This document shows positions 1 to 11,745 of a stretch of 64,000 nt of DNA, piece after piece (position 1 is the first letter of the stretch; each line of letters starts with the position of its first letter). A model generated the notes under the pieces. The model was not told the origin of the DNA. It was given only the letters and a program-made list of their open reading frames with translations, and did not search any database. The stretch is from Gordius sp. MW1 (taxonomy: Eukaryota > Nematomorpha > Gordioida > Gordea > Gordiidae), in contig OZ038527.1 of the NCBI GenBank assembly GCA_964036665.1, positions 20,792,221-20,856,220 on the forward strand. Direction: 5' to 3'. Made by a program: the position numbers and the translations under genes.

Positions 1-639
1 TCACGGGGCCCTTTGTAAATTCTGTGTAATTATGGGCAAAAGAACTGGTGGATATGGATCTCACCAGGAATTAAAAGCCCTAATTACATGTCCATTCCAT
101 AAATGGTAAAATGCTTTGGAAGTTTTCAAAGCTCATGCTACTGCTAAATATCATAAGCATTCATTGAAACTTTTAATTCATTGGAGAATATTTGTACCAA
201 TAAAAAGAATCAATTTGTAATTTATTACCAGAAGAAAATAGGATGAATAAATATAAATTAAGACAAGCACTCATTGTTATAATTGAAACAATCATCTTCT
301 GTGGAAAACAAGGGATTCCTCTCAGAGGTGTAAAATGTAGGGTAAAAAAGGGATCCCTCTCAGAGGTGTAAGGGTGTTATTTAAATGCATAGTATTCTGT
401 TTTTTTTTTAATTTCCCTTTTTTTTAAAAAATATCAGTTGTTATTAAAAAATTTTAAACAGAAAAATGTTCAATATTTTTTGCAGCATTAAAATTTTAAT
501 TGTCTTAAAGGCCTTATAGGCAAGTTGAAAAAAAAAATTATTGGGCTGTGTAAACATCGTTATAAATTATTAATTTAAAATTGTATATTTACCAAAAACC
601 TCCACCCCCCCCCCCAAAAAAAAAAAAAAATTTTTTATC
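1..639. other. AT-rich noncoding DNA
   Basis: No gene is visible. A 22-bp segment built around CTCTCAGAGGTGTAA occurs twice, at about 312-333 and 350-371. A run of C then A at 604-630 precedes the retroelement fragment that follows. Confidence 0.6.
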
Positions 640-1878
640 TACGCCCCTGCTTGCAACAAAGTTTAATTTGACTTTAAACATTTGGTACCTTGACGATGGT
701 ACCATCCAAGGCGCCCCCGATGATGTTTTTGCCGCTTTGAGATACCTGGAAATCGAATCAACAAAAATCGGACTAACTTTAAATCATTCTAAAACCGAAT
801 TTTATCCCCTTAATACACCTCTTATTGGCAAACAAGACCATTTATCTTACACATTAAAATATCCTTCCTTTTTGACCCTACTCGGATCCCCAATTAGAGG
901 CTCTATTCCCATATTAAAATTGTTACAAGAAACCAGTCGCAAACTAGCAGACATGAAAAGCCTATTTAAACACCTACCTGCCCACCAAGCATTTTTACTA
1001 GTAAAAATCTGCTACTCAATCCCCAAATTAATGCACAGCTTCCGGTCATCTGCAGTGCTCTCACATCACGAGGCCTTGTCCAAGTTTGATGCAGAACTTA
1101 AGTCTTTAACTGAAGGAAAAACCATTCTAACCCTAGGCTCTACACACTGGCAACAAGCTTGCCTTCCAACAAAATTAGGGGAGCTAGGCTTAGGCAATAG
1201 CCTCCGTATCTCTTTCCGCATTTATATCAAGCCACATGTCAAATGAAAGCTTCATTTCACCATTAAACAACATGACAACCTACTCGACGTCGCCTTTCAA
1301 CAATGGAAGGTATTCTTTAACGTCCCTACTAAATTCCCTGAAGTAAACTGACAAAAGTGTTGGTTTGGTCCCCTGTCTGAGTGCCTCTTAAAGTCTCTTA
1401 ATAATGGCGCTTCGGCAGAGGAACTTCTAGTGCTTAGGAGCTTAGCTTCACGCTCAGGTCACGAATGGCTCGAAGCTTTCCCTAGCCGTAACCTTGGTCT
1501 TCTCTTATCCAACACCAAATTCCGCTTTGCAGTAGGCCTAAGATTAGGATGCAATATAGTGGCTGAACACACTTCTTCACTTTGCAATAATTCCGTAAAT
1601 CGAATGGCCATCATGGCCTTCACTGTAATCGCAACAAAGCCCGGTACTTCGACGCCGCGGTTAACAAACATATACAGATCTATTTCACCAAAGCTGGTTT
1701 CCCCGCAATTCTCGAACCCACAGGCCTCTGTGATGACAACAAACGACCCAATGGCCAAACTTTAGGTGCTTGGGAAAAAGGACTTAGTTTAGCATGGGAT
1801 TATACATGTACTGACGTATTAGCCCCATCTAATCATAACAAAGATTCCTTGTCCTCAGCCGAGGCTCTAAAATTTTAA
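640..1878 (+). pseudogene. decayed retroelement: RT fragment plus C-terminal domain
   Basis: The left part, open to 1246, contains a reverse-transcriptase active-site motif WYLDDG near 683-700, then a lysine/leucine-rich thumb-like region and a GELGLG motif. After the stop at 1246 the similarity continues in shifted frames. Near 1605-1875 there is a run with NGHHGLHC, then LEPTGL, RPNGQTLGAW and WDYTCTDVLAPS. Elsewhere these belong to a widespread animal retroelement protein in which the RT is followed by a Cys/His stretch and an RPDG..WD.TC..D module. That module resembles a PD-(D/E)xK nuclease core, which is my inference. Here the Asp of RPDG reads Asn, and stops and frameshifts break the ORF, so the copy is dead. 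The 5' part (most of the RT) is missing. The exact clade is not recognised. Confidence 0.7.
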
Positions 1879-2800
1879 AACACTCGGATATTAACAATAC
1901 TACTATAATATTTTGTCCCATTGCGACAACTACCCCAACAACCTTTGGCCCCCTAGCCTTAAACTTTTTAAAAAAATGGGGAAACAAATTTCATCTATCC
2001 CATGATAATTGCGAATCGTTTTTTATTCGACAGAAAATCGGCATAACTATCTGTCATAACCGAATCAGAACTGTTTTCTTACAGGAACTAGTTAGGTTAA
2101 AGTTATTTTCAAAAATAAGTAATCACGATAACAGTTACTTTTTTAGGTAACTGAATAGGTCCAGTTATTTACCTACAGGGACACTTATGTTTATTCAGTT
2201 AAAAGTTTTCCCGATTTAATAAAACAATATTTATGAATATAATTTATTCAAATTTCTGTTAAAAAAATGTAATGTTAATTAGGCATTTCATTTTAGATTA
2301 TCATTTAATAAACTCCTGCGCTTTTCACATTAAATTACCGTGACTGAAGGCGCTCGACTTTAGTGGTTCATTAAATATGATAAAAAGTTATTTAATTTTG
2401 AAAAATTATCGTAGATTTCTAAACAACCTTCATCATTATCTTAAATTAGAAAGTGTTGGGCTGTGGGGCTCGATAAATGGTTATCAATGGAGCGCTATAT
2501 TATATCAGCATCCAATATTTTGTTAATCAGTTGAAATGCTATATTTTAAAACTATATAATTATCTACATAATGTAATGTTTGACATCTGTTTTATCACAT
2601 GGGGGGGGGGGGGGTGGGGTAAACACTTATTAATGATATATTTTCATTTATTCAAATATATTTAGAAAATTACAAAAAATCTTAAGACGACTCTAAAATT
2701 TAATAATTAGATATAGTCACCGATAATCACATTGTATTACACATCTTGCACATTTGATATTTCGTCAAAGTGCAGACATTGACGGGAAATCTATTATATA

Positions 2801-3104
2801 CCAGCTGACCCGGCAAACGTTGTTTTGCTAAAAATACAATTTTCTTTTATATAATAAAATTCGAGAAAACTTCAGCCTTGTATGTATGACGTCATTATTG
2901 TATATGATGCTATAAATGAAACTGGCCGGGAAATGTCCGATATTTTTAAAACTAAAATGAATTTTAGGATTCTGAAAAAGCTATTTTACCCCTGGCCGCC
3001 CTGGGAGCCTACGGGTAAAGTTTCGCGCGAATCGGGCCGGTAGTTTCAGAATTTAGCCCTTACATACATACATATATACATACACTTTACTTTATATATA
3101 TAGA
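2801..3104 (+). repeat. dispersed repeat beginning CCAGCTGACCCGGCAAACG
   Basis: It starts with CCAGCTGACCCGGCAAACG, contains a GCGCGAATCGGGCCGG motif near 3025, and ends in ACATACATA/TATATATAG simple sequence. From memory this layout is typical of a dispersed arthropod repeat whose tail ends in short microsatellite. A related but truncated start (CCAGCTGTGCCCGCCAAGCG) is at about 7195-7232. No coding sequence is visible. Confidence 0.55.
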
Positions 3105-3477
3105 TTAGAAATATTTTCAATTATATTAATTGGGTATTGTAAAACTTATTCATTTTAACGCTAATCAAATAAGTGTAGAGAATATATTTATTCTAGAAAC
3201 TTTTAAACTTGTAGCTTTTACATTCTCAAAGCCACTTGTTAGGTTTAGACGCGATAGTGTACCAGGGAAAGCTAAGATCGATGTACAATATCATAGTATG
3301 TAACTTTAACTGAAAATTGAAAATGAAGTTTGAACATATAAAAAACTGACGTTAGAAATCTTTTTAAAAAATATATATACAATCTCATAATTACCTTTTA
3401 AGCCATGGAAAAAAAATTAAAATTATCCAAGAAAAAGAAATTTTATTTATTTCAGGTTTAATTGATAAATTTTATGT

Positions 3478-3660
3478 TGTCACCGTTAACCGTTCTCGAA
3501 AACTAATGGACCGATTTGGCTCGAACAAATCTTAAAACATGCTCCGGAGTGTCAGGAATAAACTGTGAAATTTTGAGCCAAATCGGTCAGGTTCTCCAAA
3601 ATTGGTGGCGGCATATATATATATATATACATACATAGTTTCATTTTTATATATAAGATT
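3478..3660 (+). repeat. dispersed repeat tail with inverted motif
   Basis: Two copies of GACCGATTTGGCTC in opposite orientation (3509-3522 and 3575-3588) are followed by a TA-rich microsatellite and TTTATATATAAGATT. The wording resembles 3' tails of non-LTR or Penelope-like elements in other invertebrates. Identification is by pattern only. Confidence 0.4.
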
Positions 3661-4097
3661 TAATTTTATTGTCTTTTACGATTTACTACAATGCATAGCT
3701 TAATTAATTGTTAATAGAACACCAAATATAGACTGCTTGTATGAGAACATTGAAATAAATATGTCAAATAAGCATGATGAAAGCTTAGAAAAAAATCTTT
3801 ATGTTTTCAACACTCTCCGAGATTCGCGATTATTTCGAGAACGTGATTTGAATCAAAATTTGCGATAAAGTTCTAGTTCGATTTAATTCCAAACCATTCA
3901 AGCAATTATTGGAACGTTAAGCACGTGGTTATTAAAGTTTCTTCCATCCGTTAAATTCATTGTGTATAAGCTATCCTAAATTCAAAATAAATTACTTTTA
4001 AATAACAAGTTACTTGGTCTAAATTATCCTGCTTCATATGAGCATATCCCGGATTCACATAGCCATAATCATTTCTAATATCATTTTAATGTAATTT

Positions 4098-4103
4098 TTT
4101 ATT
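4098..4103 (-). promoter_or_regulatory. possible polyadenylation signal of the SOX-like gene
   Basis: AATAAA on the minus strand, 4 bases after the SOX-like stop codon. That would be a very short 3' UTR, so a site further down may be used instead. Confidence 0.3.
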
Positions 4104-4107
4104 ATTC

Positions 4108-6830
4108 TTACTCATAAACTCCATTATCATCACGACTTTCTAATTTTATTATTTTTGTGTTTTTAACTGGTATAAAGGCTCGCTTTTGTTGGTCATATGT
4201 TATCTCCCCTTCAATAGCTATGTTATTTGAATAATAATCACTTAAAACATCACGGTTATAATATGAGCCACAAGGGTTATATTGCGGTAGAGTGTAACCA
4301 GAACAATAATTTTCTCGCATTATATTTTCATTGCAAAGAAAGTTTTGAGTATCTTTGACACTAAAATACTCAAAGGCGGGCAGAGTGATATTATCAGAAG
4401 TGCTGACAGTGGGCATGTCACAATTACTTTGAAAGTCAGAAACATACTCTTCAGACTTCAAATCGGCCGATAACATTGCTATTTGCATAATATCCTCCCC
4501 TCGTAACGTTGTCATATCAGTGTATTGAGGCTGCTCGGTCTTTACTTGGACATCATATACATGCTTTTGATAATACGGATGAGGCTGGTTGTCATTGTAG
4601 ATGACATTATGATTTATATTATTAACTGATGGCGTTAAATATTGGTAATCTTCCCTGTTGATAGACTGATTGTTGGGCATACTGCCATAGAGAGTTGAAA
4701 GGGAACTTTCATTTAAATGACAAAGCTGCTGTGAATATATATCTGCTTCTTCAACATAATTATCAGTCAGGTATTCATCGATGGGATAAAAACAAGAATC
4801 ATAGGTACTAAATGACTTTTTCAAACCAAAGCTATTTTCATTGTAATTTTGATGCAGATGATGGTCCGACTTACTTATAAATCTAGGGCACCCAAAGCCA
4901 TCTAAAATTATTAAACATCTATTAAATAAAATTATACCATAAGAACAAGGTTCCATTTTTCTTGTTCTTCGTCGTCTTTTAACCTATGTGAATATGAATT
5001 TTCTATACAAATTGTCCTTACTCTAGTTTCATAATCAGATGTATCATCAAATTTCAATCTCTTAACGATATTTCTGTGGACGCATTTTTTCTCCGATTTA
5101 TTCAATAAGCGCTCAGCTTTTCGCTTTCTACTTTCAGCAGGACTATATACGTACCCTTTATAAATATATAATGCTAAGTGTAAACCAATATTTAGGGTTA
5201 ACCTATAAACACTATATTAGATAGTTTACATTAAAAAACACATGTATATTTTAAATTTGAAAGAAATTTTAATTACACATGGGCATAGCTAGGAGGGGGA
5301 GGGCAGGAGAGGGGCGGTTACCCCCCCCCCCCTGAATAACGAAAAAAAAATTTCAATGCACAAACCCTAAAATTAAAAAGTTTTTATGTTTTGCCACTCC
5401 CTAATTGAACTTTTATACGTTTTGCCCCCCCCCCCCTAATCCAAAACCTGGCTCCTCCCATGGAATGACATAAGGTAGGAAGTCAGAAGTAAAACCAAGA
5501 AAATAAAAAATAGAGGCTTTGTATATACGTAACAATGTGTAAAAAGTTGCGAATAACACAGAATTTTGTTAACTTATAGCTTTTAGAAGGTTAGACTTTT
5601 GAAAATTAGACAAATTAATTGCAAATAATGAATTCGTTTTCATGATGGTTTGTAATTCTTAGGCTAAACAAACACTGGGGCCTAGATTTCATATAGGGTT
5701 GACGAATTTATATTGCCAGCACATAATGATAATTTTAAAACGACTTTTTATTTTTAAGATTTGTTATAAAACCCATCAAAATCAAGATATTTATCTAATT
5801 CTAAGGCCTTGTTTTTTAGGAAGGCCTAACACACACCATTACCCCCAAGCCGTGTAAAAGTTGAACCATTATAAAAATCCGCTGATTATTAAACAGCTAA
5901 AGATCTAAACTTTGTTACAGTTTAAGTAAACCTTTCGTGTATAACATTTACTTTCATATAAATAATCTATGTTTATTTTCATTATTATTAGGCATATAAT
6001 TATGGTTTGCCTAGGTAAGAGTGAGATTATGGTTAACTTTTCTATAAAAGATTTTATTAAACACGGCGATACATATATATTTGACTCTAATGATCCCGAC
6101 TCAAAATGTATTAAGAATATATGTCATACACATCTGGGATTCAAACAAATTTACTCAAAGAAAATAACCATCAATAATGTCACCTATGGATGTATAAAAG
6201 AGGAGGGGCAGAAGAAGATTGCCAAGGAAACATATGTGAATTAAAATCATCATTACTCCCTATGGCTTGGATTTATAATTGTTTGGGACATGTTTTTTTT
6301 AGTTGATCTTATTTTATAACATTCGTGCAGTGTTAAACTCCTTAAAAAGGGATGGATCATGTCATTCATACTGAATGCTAACGTTAAGACTTTACGCATT
6401 CGTAAATATAATTTTGTTTTATATTTTGTATATGATTGGGCGTAGCCGAGGGGTGGCAAGGAAGGGCGACCTTTAAATCCAGAAATCCTTTAAAATTTAA
6501 TATAATTAAAACTAAAATTTCAAAAACTATCATTTTGCCCCTGCCTAAATCATTATTGCCCCCCCCCTTATAAATTTACTTCTGGCTACGCCCATGTGTA
6601 TATGCTTTACGTACCAGGGTGCAGTATTTTATGAACTCTATCAAGTTCATCAGATTTTTGCTTAAACGGTCTTTTTTCTTCATTACTAAAGGATTTCCAT
6701 TCTTGTCCAAGTAAAACGCTCACTTTATTATTACTGTATCCCGGATATTGTGTTTGTATCTCTTTTCGCCTCATTTTAGCATAAATCATAAAAGCATTCA
6801 TCGGTCTCCTAACTTTTTCTATACCATCGT
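4108..6830 (-). CDS. SOX-like HMG-box transcription factor, 3 exons (5' end not found)
   Basis: Exons in reading order are 6615-6830, 5022-5155 and 4108-4983. The first carries most of an HMG box of the SOX type: RRPMNAFMIYAK, then LGQEWKSFSNEEKRPF, ending HPG. Its donor GTACGT follows the G of the HPG glycine codon, and the box continues in exon 2 as YVYSPAESRKRK, so the intron splits the box. Exon 2 ends at AGA/GTAAGG. A 38-nt intron (4984-5021) leads to exon 3, which starts VKRRRRTRK and encodes about 290 residues rich in Asn, Tyr, Asp and Ser with no known domain. SOX boxes bind the minor groove at AACAAT-like sites; MNAF and KRPF fit, but SKR and the ALHMKEHP segment are replaced, so the subgroup is unclear. 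In-frame stops precede 6830, so the start codon is in an exon I cannot see. Stop TAA is at 4108-4110. About 407 codons are visible. Confidence 0.85.
5279..5462. mobile_element. MITE, GGGCGTAGCC family, in SOX intron
   Basis: The ends read ATGGGCATAGCTAGG and GGCTCCTCCCAT, imperfect inverted repeats, with poly-C tracts inside each end. It belongs to the same family as the copies at 6437, 7615, 12509, 22201, 41594 and 60617. There is no coding sequence. It sits in the first visible intron of the SOX-like gene. Confidence 0.6.
6437..6594. mobile_element. MITE, GGGCGTAGCC family, next to SOX splice donor
   Basis: It begins TGGGCGTAGCC and ends GGCTACGCCCA. The middle holds CCAGAAATCC and a C run. 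Its right end lies about 15 bases from the donor GTACGT (6609-6614) of the HMG-box exon, so nearly all the intron-side donor context is transposon. Confidence 0.65.
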
Positions 6831-7614
6831 CTTATTATATTGTACAAATTAATATACATATCAAAATGTGCCTACTCATGCTAATAAAAAAACAAACGAA
6901 AACGGGAGCAATCGCATTGATGATGTTATTGCGACATTACTTTATGTTAGAGCACAAACAAATCTTATTATATGACATTTTAAAACATCTTCATACCAAA
7001 TTTTATATAAACTTACCCATTTGCATAGAATATAATATGTATTATAAAAAATTAAAGAACAAGCTATTCTAATTTTGTATATTAAGGATAAATTTAGTAA
7101 AAATTAGTTAACATATAATAACGGGTTTTGATTAGTTTATAGATCTAAAATTCATGGGAGTAGCCAGCAAATTTTTTTTTAATTATTAAATAAACCAGCT
7201 GTGCCCGCCAAGCGTTGCTTTGGCTTAGTTTTTATTTAACTAAATAAAATTAGTGCATATTAATAAGAAATATATGAAAGAATTTGGGTCATCTGTAAGA
7301 GAGTTTATGATGTAAAAAATATTTTTTTATAATATGCAAATACATATTATTTAACTTAATAGGAAAAGGCATACTTAAAAAAAAGACTTATAACAGTTAA
7401 ATATTTATTAGGTAGCGATGTTTAGCGATAATATGCATAATTGGGTGACAAAAGTGTATAAGTTATAAACCACAGGTGTTATTTTTATTATATATAAATT
7501 TAAATTATCATTCAAATTGTATATTTTTTCAACAAAGGAAATTTAGTATATGATATTAAAGGGTACAATATGTCCTATCTCCCATAGCTTAAACCTAGGT
7601 TATATATCATACAC
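6831..7614. other. AT-rich DNA upstream of HMG exon
   Basis: It holds the upstream flank or intron of the SOX-like gene and a truncated CCAGCTG repeat at 7195-7232. No exon with an in-frame Met joining the HMG exon was recognised. Confidence 0.5.
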
Positions 7615-7773
7615 GGGCGTAGCCAGCATTGGGTTTAAAGGGGGGCAATAATGATAAAGAGGGGCAAAAGTATCATTTTTCGAAATTTTAGCCATTTTTA
7701 TTAAATTTCAACAAAGTTTTGGACTTAGAGGGGGGCAGCAGCCCCTCCCTGCCCCCACCCTTGGCTATGCCTA
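7615..7773. mobile_element. MITE, GGGCGTAGCC family
   Basis: The left end is GGGCGTAGCCAGCATTGG and the right end is CCTTGGCTATGCC. The internal G-rich segment on the left is mirrored by a C-rich segment on the right. The length and layout match the copy at 60617-60779, including the GGGGGGCAATAAT and GAGGGGCAAAA segments. Confidence 0.7.
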
Positions 7774-7844
7774 TGATGTCATAGTTGTTTTTTTACATTT
7801 AATAGGCTTCCAAATTTTGTATTTATATAAAAATATACGCGTAA

Positions 7845-8315
7845 CTGGGGGCTTCGCCCCCAAACCCCCGTTGGGGTCTACGCCCTCAAACCCCCATCTC
7901 CTGGGGGTTCCGCCCCCAGACCCCCGTTTAGCCAATGACAGTCCCTGTTTTTTATTTTTTTTTAATTTTTTATTATTTTTTTAATTACTATTTTTTTACT
8001 TATCTTTGCTTAACATACACATCTATTACTCTTTTATACTACGTATAAACAAAGCATATTTGCTATGCAATTTATGTTGGGATTGCATAGCAAACAAAAA
8101 TATTGGCAAAAGCTAAAAAACTCGTCTTGACTTAATCTATAGCTATAAAGTTTTATCTTATACTTTTGTTAACCCTGTACTAATTTATTAGCGTCAAAGA
8201 AAGTAGCATAAAACCCAGAAATTACTAAGCAAAATGAATAGGCATATTATATAAATTGGGATAATTGATAGGATGGCTTAAAATCAATTAAAATTTGCAT
8301 AGCAATTAATAGTGA
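7845..8315 (-). mobile_element. short Helentron-like element, G-rich hairpin terminus
   Basis: Read on the minus strand, it starts with ATTAATTGCTATGCAAATTT (right end, 8297-8315). Toward its 3' end it carries the inverted motif CATAAATTGCATAGCA (8061-8076), followed by a TATACG(A/T)AGTATA-like segment also seen in the copies at 25.1 and 57.7 kb. It finishes in G-rich hairpins at 7849-7925 (GGGGGCGAAGCCCCC and GGGGGCGGAACCCCC). Subterminal inverted repeats plus a terminal hairpin are known features of Helentrons and their non-autonomous relatives. No protein is encoded. Confidence 0.5.
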
Positions 8316-8639
8316 TGGTAATTTGCTCCAGTGAGCATTGCTCACTGTGAGCTCTGTCCCCTCACAAGCATTGTGTATCCTACTCTACTCATGAGTAGGA
8401 TACAGTATCAGATGAAAATGCTAGAGAGGCGAAGGGGTAGTAGCAAAAAGTAACTCATGTATAGAGCTGTGTGCCTGAGCAGCATTATAAGTTAACTAAC
8501 AACTTTAATATCAGCAGATGCTATGAGCAAGCAGTTTCTCTAAACTGCTCATAGCATCTCATATCACATTATAATGTGTTGTTTTGTTTTAATACATTCT
8601 GTTGTTCAACAATAATATGGCTATTTGCATAGGCGTAAG

Positions 8640-10130
8640 TAGGATTTCCTCAAAAGGGGGGGGGTATCAAGTTTGTAAGATGACAATTTTAATATGGTTT
8701 AAATTTATATTTTATCGTTTTTAAGAACAGGTGTCAATGTTATAATTTTATTAAATGTGCGAACTAATTTTTTTTGCAATTTTCTTTATATATGACTAAA
8801 ATATGTTTAATGATATTAAAATTTATTTTTTATACATGCCCAAAAATTTTATAAAAATTTATTTAATTATAAATTTTTGAATTTTCTGTCACACCCAGGT
8901 GGTAATAATTTTTTTGACAATTTTAATATGGTTTATATTTATATTTTATTGTTTTTAAGAACAGGTGTCAATGTTATAATTTTATTAAATGTGCGAACTA
9001 ATTTTTTTTGCAATTTTCTTTATATATGACTAAAATATGTTTAATGATATTAAAATTATTTTTTATACATGCCCAAAAATTTTATAAAAATTTTTTTAAT
9101 TATAAATTTTTGAATTTTCTGTCACACCCAGGTGGTAATAATTTTTTTGACAATTTTAATATGGTTTAAATTTATATTTTATTGTTTTTAAGAACAGGTG
9201 TCAATGTTATGATTTTATTTAATGTGCGAACTAATCCTTTTTTTTCGATTTTTATCATATGTATCTAAAATGATTTGTAAAATTTATTTTTTATAAATGG
9301 CGAAATTATTTTTTATTATATAAATATTTTTTGTGACATTCTTAATATGACTTAATGTTTCTAAATTTATATTTAATAATATTTTTAGTCCAGGTCACAA
9401 TGCAAAATTTTATAAAAGGTGGGAAATTTTGCTTTATAGAATATTCTACATATATAGCTAAAATCTGTTTAATGATTTAAAAATTTAGGCCTTTATACAT
9501 GCCAAAAATATTTTGATTGCTTTAAATATAAATTTTTGAATATTCTGTCTCACCCAAATGCTAATAAATTTTTTGACATTTTTAATATGGTTTTTAAGCC
9601 AGGTTACAATGTTATAATTATATTAAAAGTGCCAACTTTTTTTTTCTCGGTTTTTATTATATGTATCTAAAATGATTTTTTATTTTTTATAAATGGCGAA
9701 ATTATGTTTTATTGTATAAATATTTATTTTGACATTTTAATATGTAATGTTTCTAAATTTATATTTAATAAGATTTTTAGTTCAGGTCACAATGCAAAGT
9801 TTTATAAAAGGTGGGAAATTCGCTTTGTAGAATATTCTATATAGATTGCCAAAATCTGTTTAATGATTTCAAAATTTACGCTTATATATGCCAAAAATAT
9901 GTTTTATTGCTTTAAATATAAATTTTTGAATTTTCTGTCTTACCCAAATGCTAGTAAACTTTTTGACATTTTTAATATGGTTTTTTAACCCAGGTTACAA
10001 GGTGATAGTTTTATTAAAGGTGTGAATTTATTTTTTTGGCAAACGATTTTGAAGTTTATTGTTTAAAACATGACAAAAATATTTTTATTTACATATATTT
10101 TATTTAGATTTCTTATATCTTTTAGTTCAA
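8640..10130. repeat. AT-rich satellite, about seven units of 190-234 bp
   Basis: The anchor motif AGAACAGGTGTCAATGTTAT recurs at about 8723, 8957 and 9190, giving a period of 233-234 bp for the first three units. These units are nearly identical. Later units carry CAGGTCACAATG or CAGGTTACAA (near 9391, 9601, 9784, 9990) and are shorter and more diverged. Each unit also has a TTTGAATTTTCTGTC(A/T) segment before its junction. There is no coding capacity. Confidence 0.85.
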
Positions 10131-10680
10131 ATTAAAGTATTGACACCAAATCAGCATTATTATTTTATTAAATCTCACCAAATATACACATAAATTACAA
10201 CAAATAAATGGGGAGAGAGGAGGACTTTTTAAAATAAGAATATGAATAACAACGTTTCATGCTAGGCCTATGAGAGATAGGGAAGAGGGGATAGGCGATA
10301 AGTCACATAAGACATAAGTAATTAACACATTTGCTGAGCAGATTAATTGCGATATGTCACAAAATTAATTAACACATTCGTTGAGCAAAATGGATGAGCA
10401 ACTTGCTATCAGCAATTGCTCCTACAAAACTACTTTTATTTAAAGTTTTAAACAAGCTAATATTCCTACTGCTTGAGCTTGTATTTGCTGTTACAACTTA
10501 ACATCTTGAGCATTTTACCTCTCTCGATGACAAAGCTCCTGCGTCAGAGCACATATGCTAGATATGTGTTTACGTCCAAGTCGGAGCGTTAGAGCAACTT
10601 TACAGTAATAAAAATTAATAATAAAATTAAAAAACTAACTTTATTAATGGAAAATTTAAAAAAAGGCTTACGACGAAACT
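10131..10680. other. noncoding DNA between satellite and minisatellite
   Basis: AT-rich sequence with short imperfect repeats around TTGCTGAGCA and TAATTAACACATT (10320-10400). No gene is visible. Confidence 0.5.
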
Positions 10681-10804
10681 AGCAGCGACATGCAATAGCT
10701 CCGATATTGCCTGTTACGACCGCGCATCACAAAATGTCACAATGAGCAGCGACATGCAATAGATCCGCTATTGCCTCTTACTACCGCGCATCTAAAAATG
10801 TCAC
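10681..10804. repeat. tandem duplication, 64-bp unit x2
   Basis: AGCAGCGACATGCAATAG starts at 10681 and again at 10745. The units differ by a few substitutions and both end in AAATGTCACA. Confidence 0.85.
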
Positions 10805-10839
10805 AGGCATCGTAAGTATATCCCAAAAAATGCAGGTGA

Positions 10840-11745
10840 TAAATTGTTCCATTGGTCAGCAGTTAGCGGACGGTCTATAAATACATAAGAGTAATAAAAA
10901 GAGAAAAAAAATTGTGATTCACATTTTGGCCAATGGTCATTTTATTCCAGTGGTCAGCAGCCAACGGACGGCCAAAAAGTCATATTAGCAATGGTAGTAA
11001 CAAGAACAATATATTAATTTAAAAAAAAAATAAAAATTTGGTCTCTCCGGAATTCGAACCCACATCAGGAGAGGCATAGGCTTTTGAAGGGGGGGGGGGG
11101 GCACAGGGACCCATATCAGTAGAGGCATAGGCTCTTGTAAGGGGGGCACAGGTTAATTATTAATTTCAACCAAAAAAAAAGAAAAAAAAATTCGATTCAC
11201 ATTTTGGCCAATGGTCATTTTTTCAAATGGTCAGCAGCCAGCGGGCGACCAAAAAGTCATTTTATCAATGGTAGTAACCAAAACAATCATAAGAGTCAAA
11301 AAAAAACGAAAAAAATAAATTCGATTCACATTTTGGACAATGGTCACTTTGTCCCATTGGTCAGCAGTCAGCGGACGGCCAAAAAGTCATATTATCTATG
11401 GTAGTAACCAAAAAAATCATAAGAGTCAAAAAAAACGAAAAAAATAAATTCGATTCACATTTTGGACAATGGTCACTTTATTCCATTGGTCAGCAGCCAG
11501 CGGACGGCCAAAAAAGTCATATTATCTATGGTATTAACAGGAACAATATATTAATTTAATTTAAATAAAAAAATTTTTGGCCTCTCCGGGTATCGAACCC
11601 CATATCTAGAGAGGAATAAGCGTTAAGCGTGTGTAGATGCGGTGCGTTACACGTTAGGTGCGTTACACGTTCGGTGCGTGACTTCGGAAAATGGAAAGTG
11701 AGCCCATAATTTGCATAGCAATTAATAATAATCAATTCCGACCCG
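10840..11745 (-). mobile_element. Helentron-like copy, 5' half with minisatellite
   Basis: The right end, read on the minus strand, is ATTAATTGCTATGCAAATTA followed by GGGCTCACTTT (around 11705-11735). Leftward are about five minisatellite units of roughly 115-130 bp containing CATTTTGGCCAATGGTCA and CCATTGGTCAGCAGCCAG. A GGATTCGAACCC-like block occurs at 11045 and 11590. A small direct repeat GGTGCGTTACACGTT lies at 11641-11684. The 3' hairpin end was not found, so the copy is truncated or overlaid by other repeats. Confidence 0.65.

Larger units (their letters stand above)
1879..4107. other. intergenic DNA with dispersed repeats
   Basis: This is AT-rich sequence with no supported gene. It contains a G run at 2601-2614 and two dispersed-repeat segments listed separately (2801-3104 and 3478-3660). 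The left boundary is the decayed retroelement; the right boundary is the 3' end of the SOX-like gene. Confidence 0.6.

Noticed and set aside
5969-6244. 91-codon plus-strand ORF in the SOX intron
   Set aside because: AT-biased composition, no recognised motif, antisense to a spliced gene and no splice or homology support.
10681-10804. CRISPR-like direct repeat
   Set aside because: Only two 64-bp units with no spacers, in a eukaryotic context; it is a simple tandem duplication.
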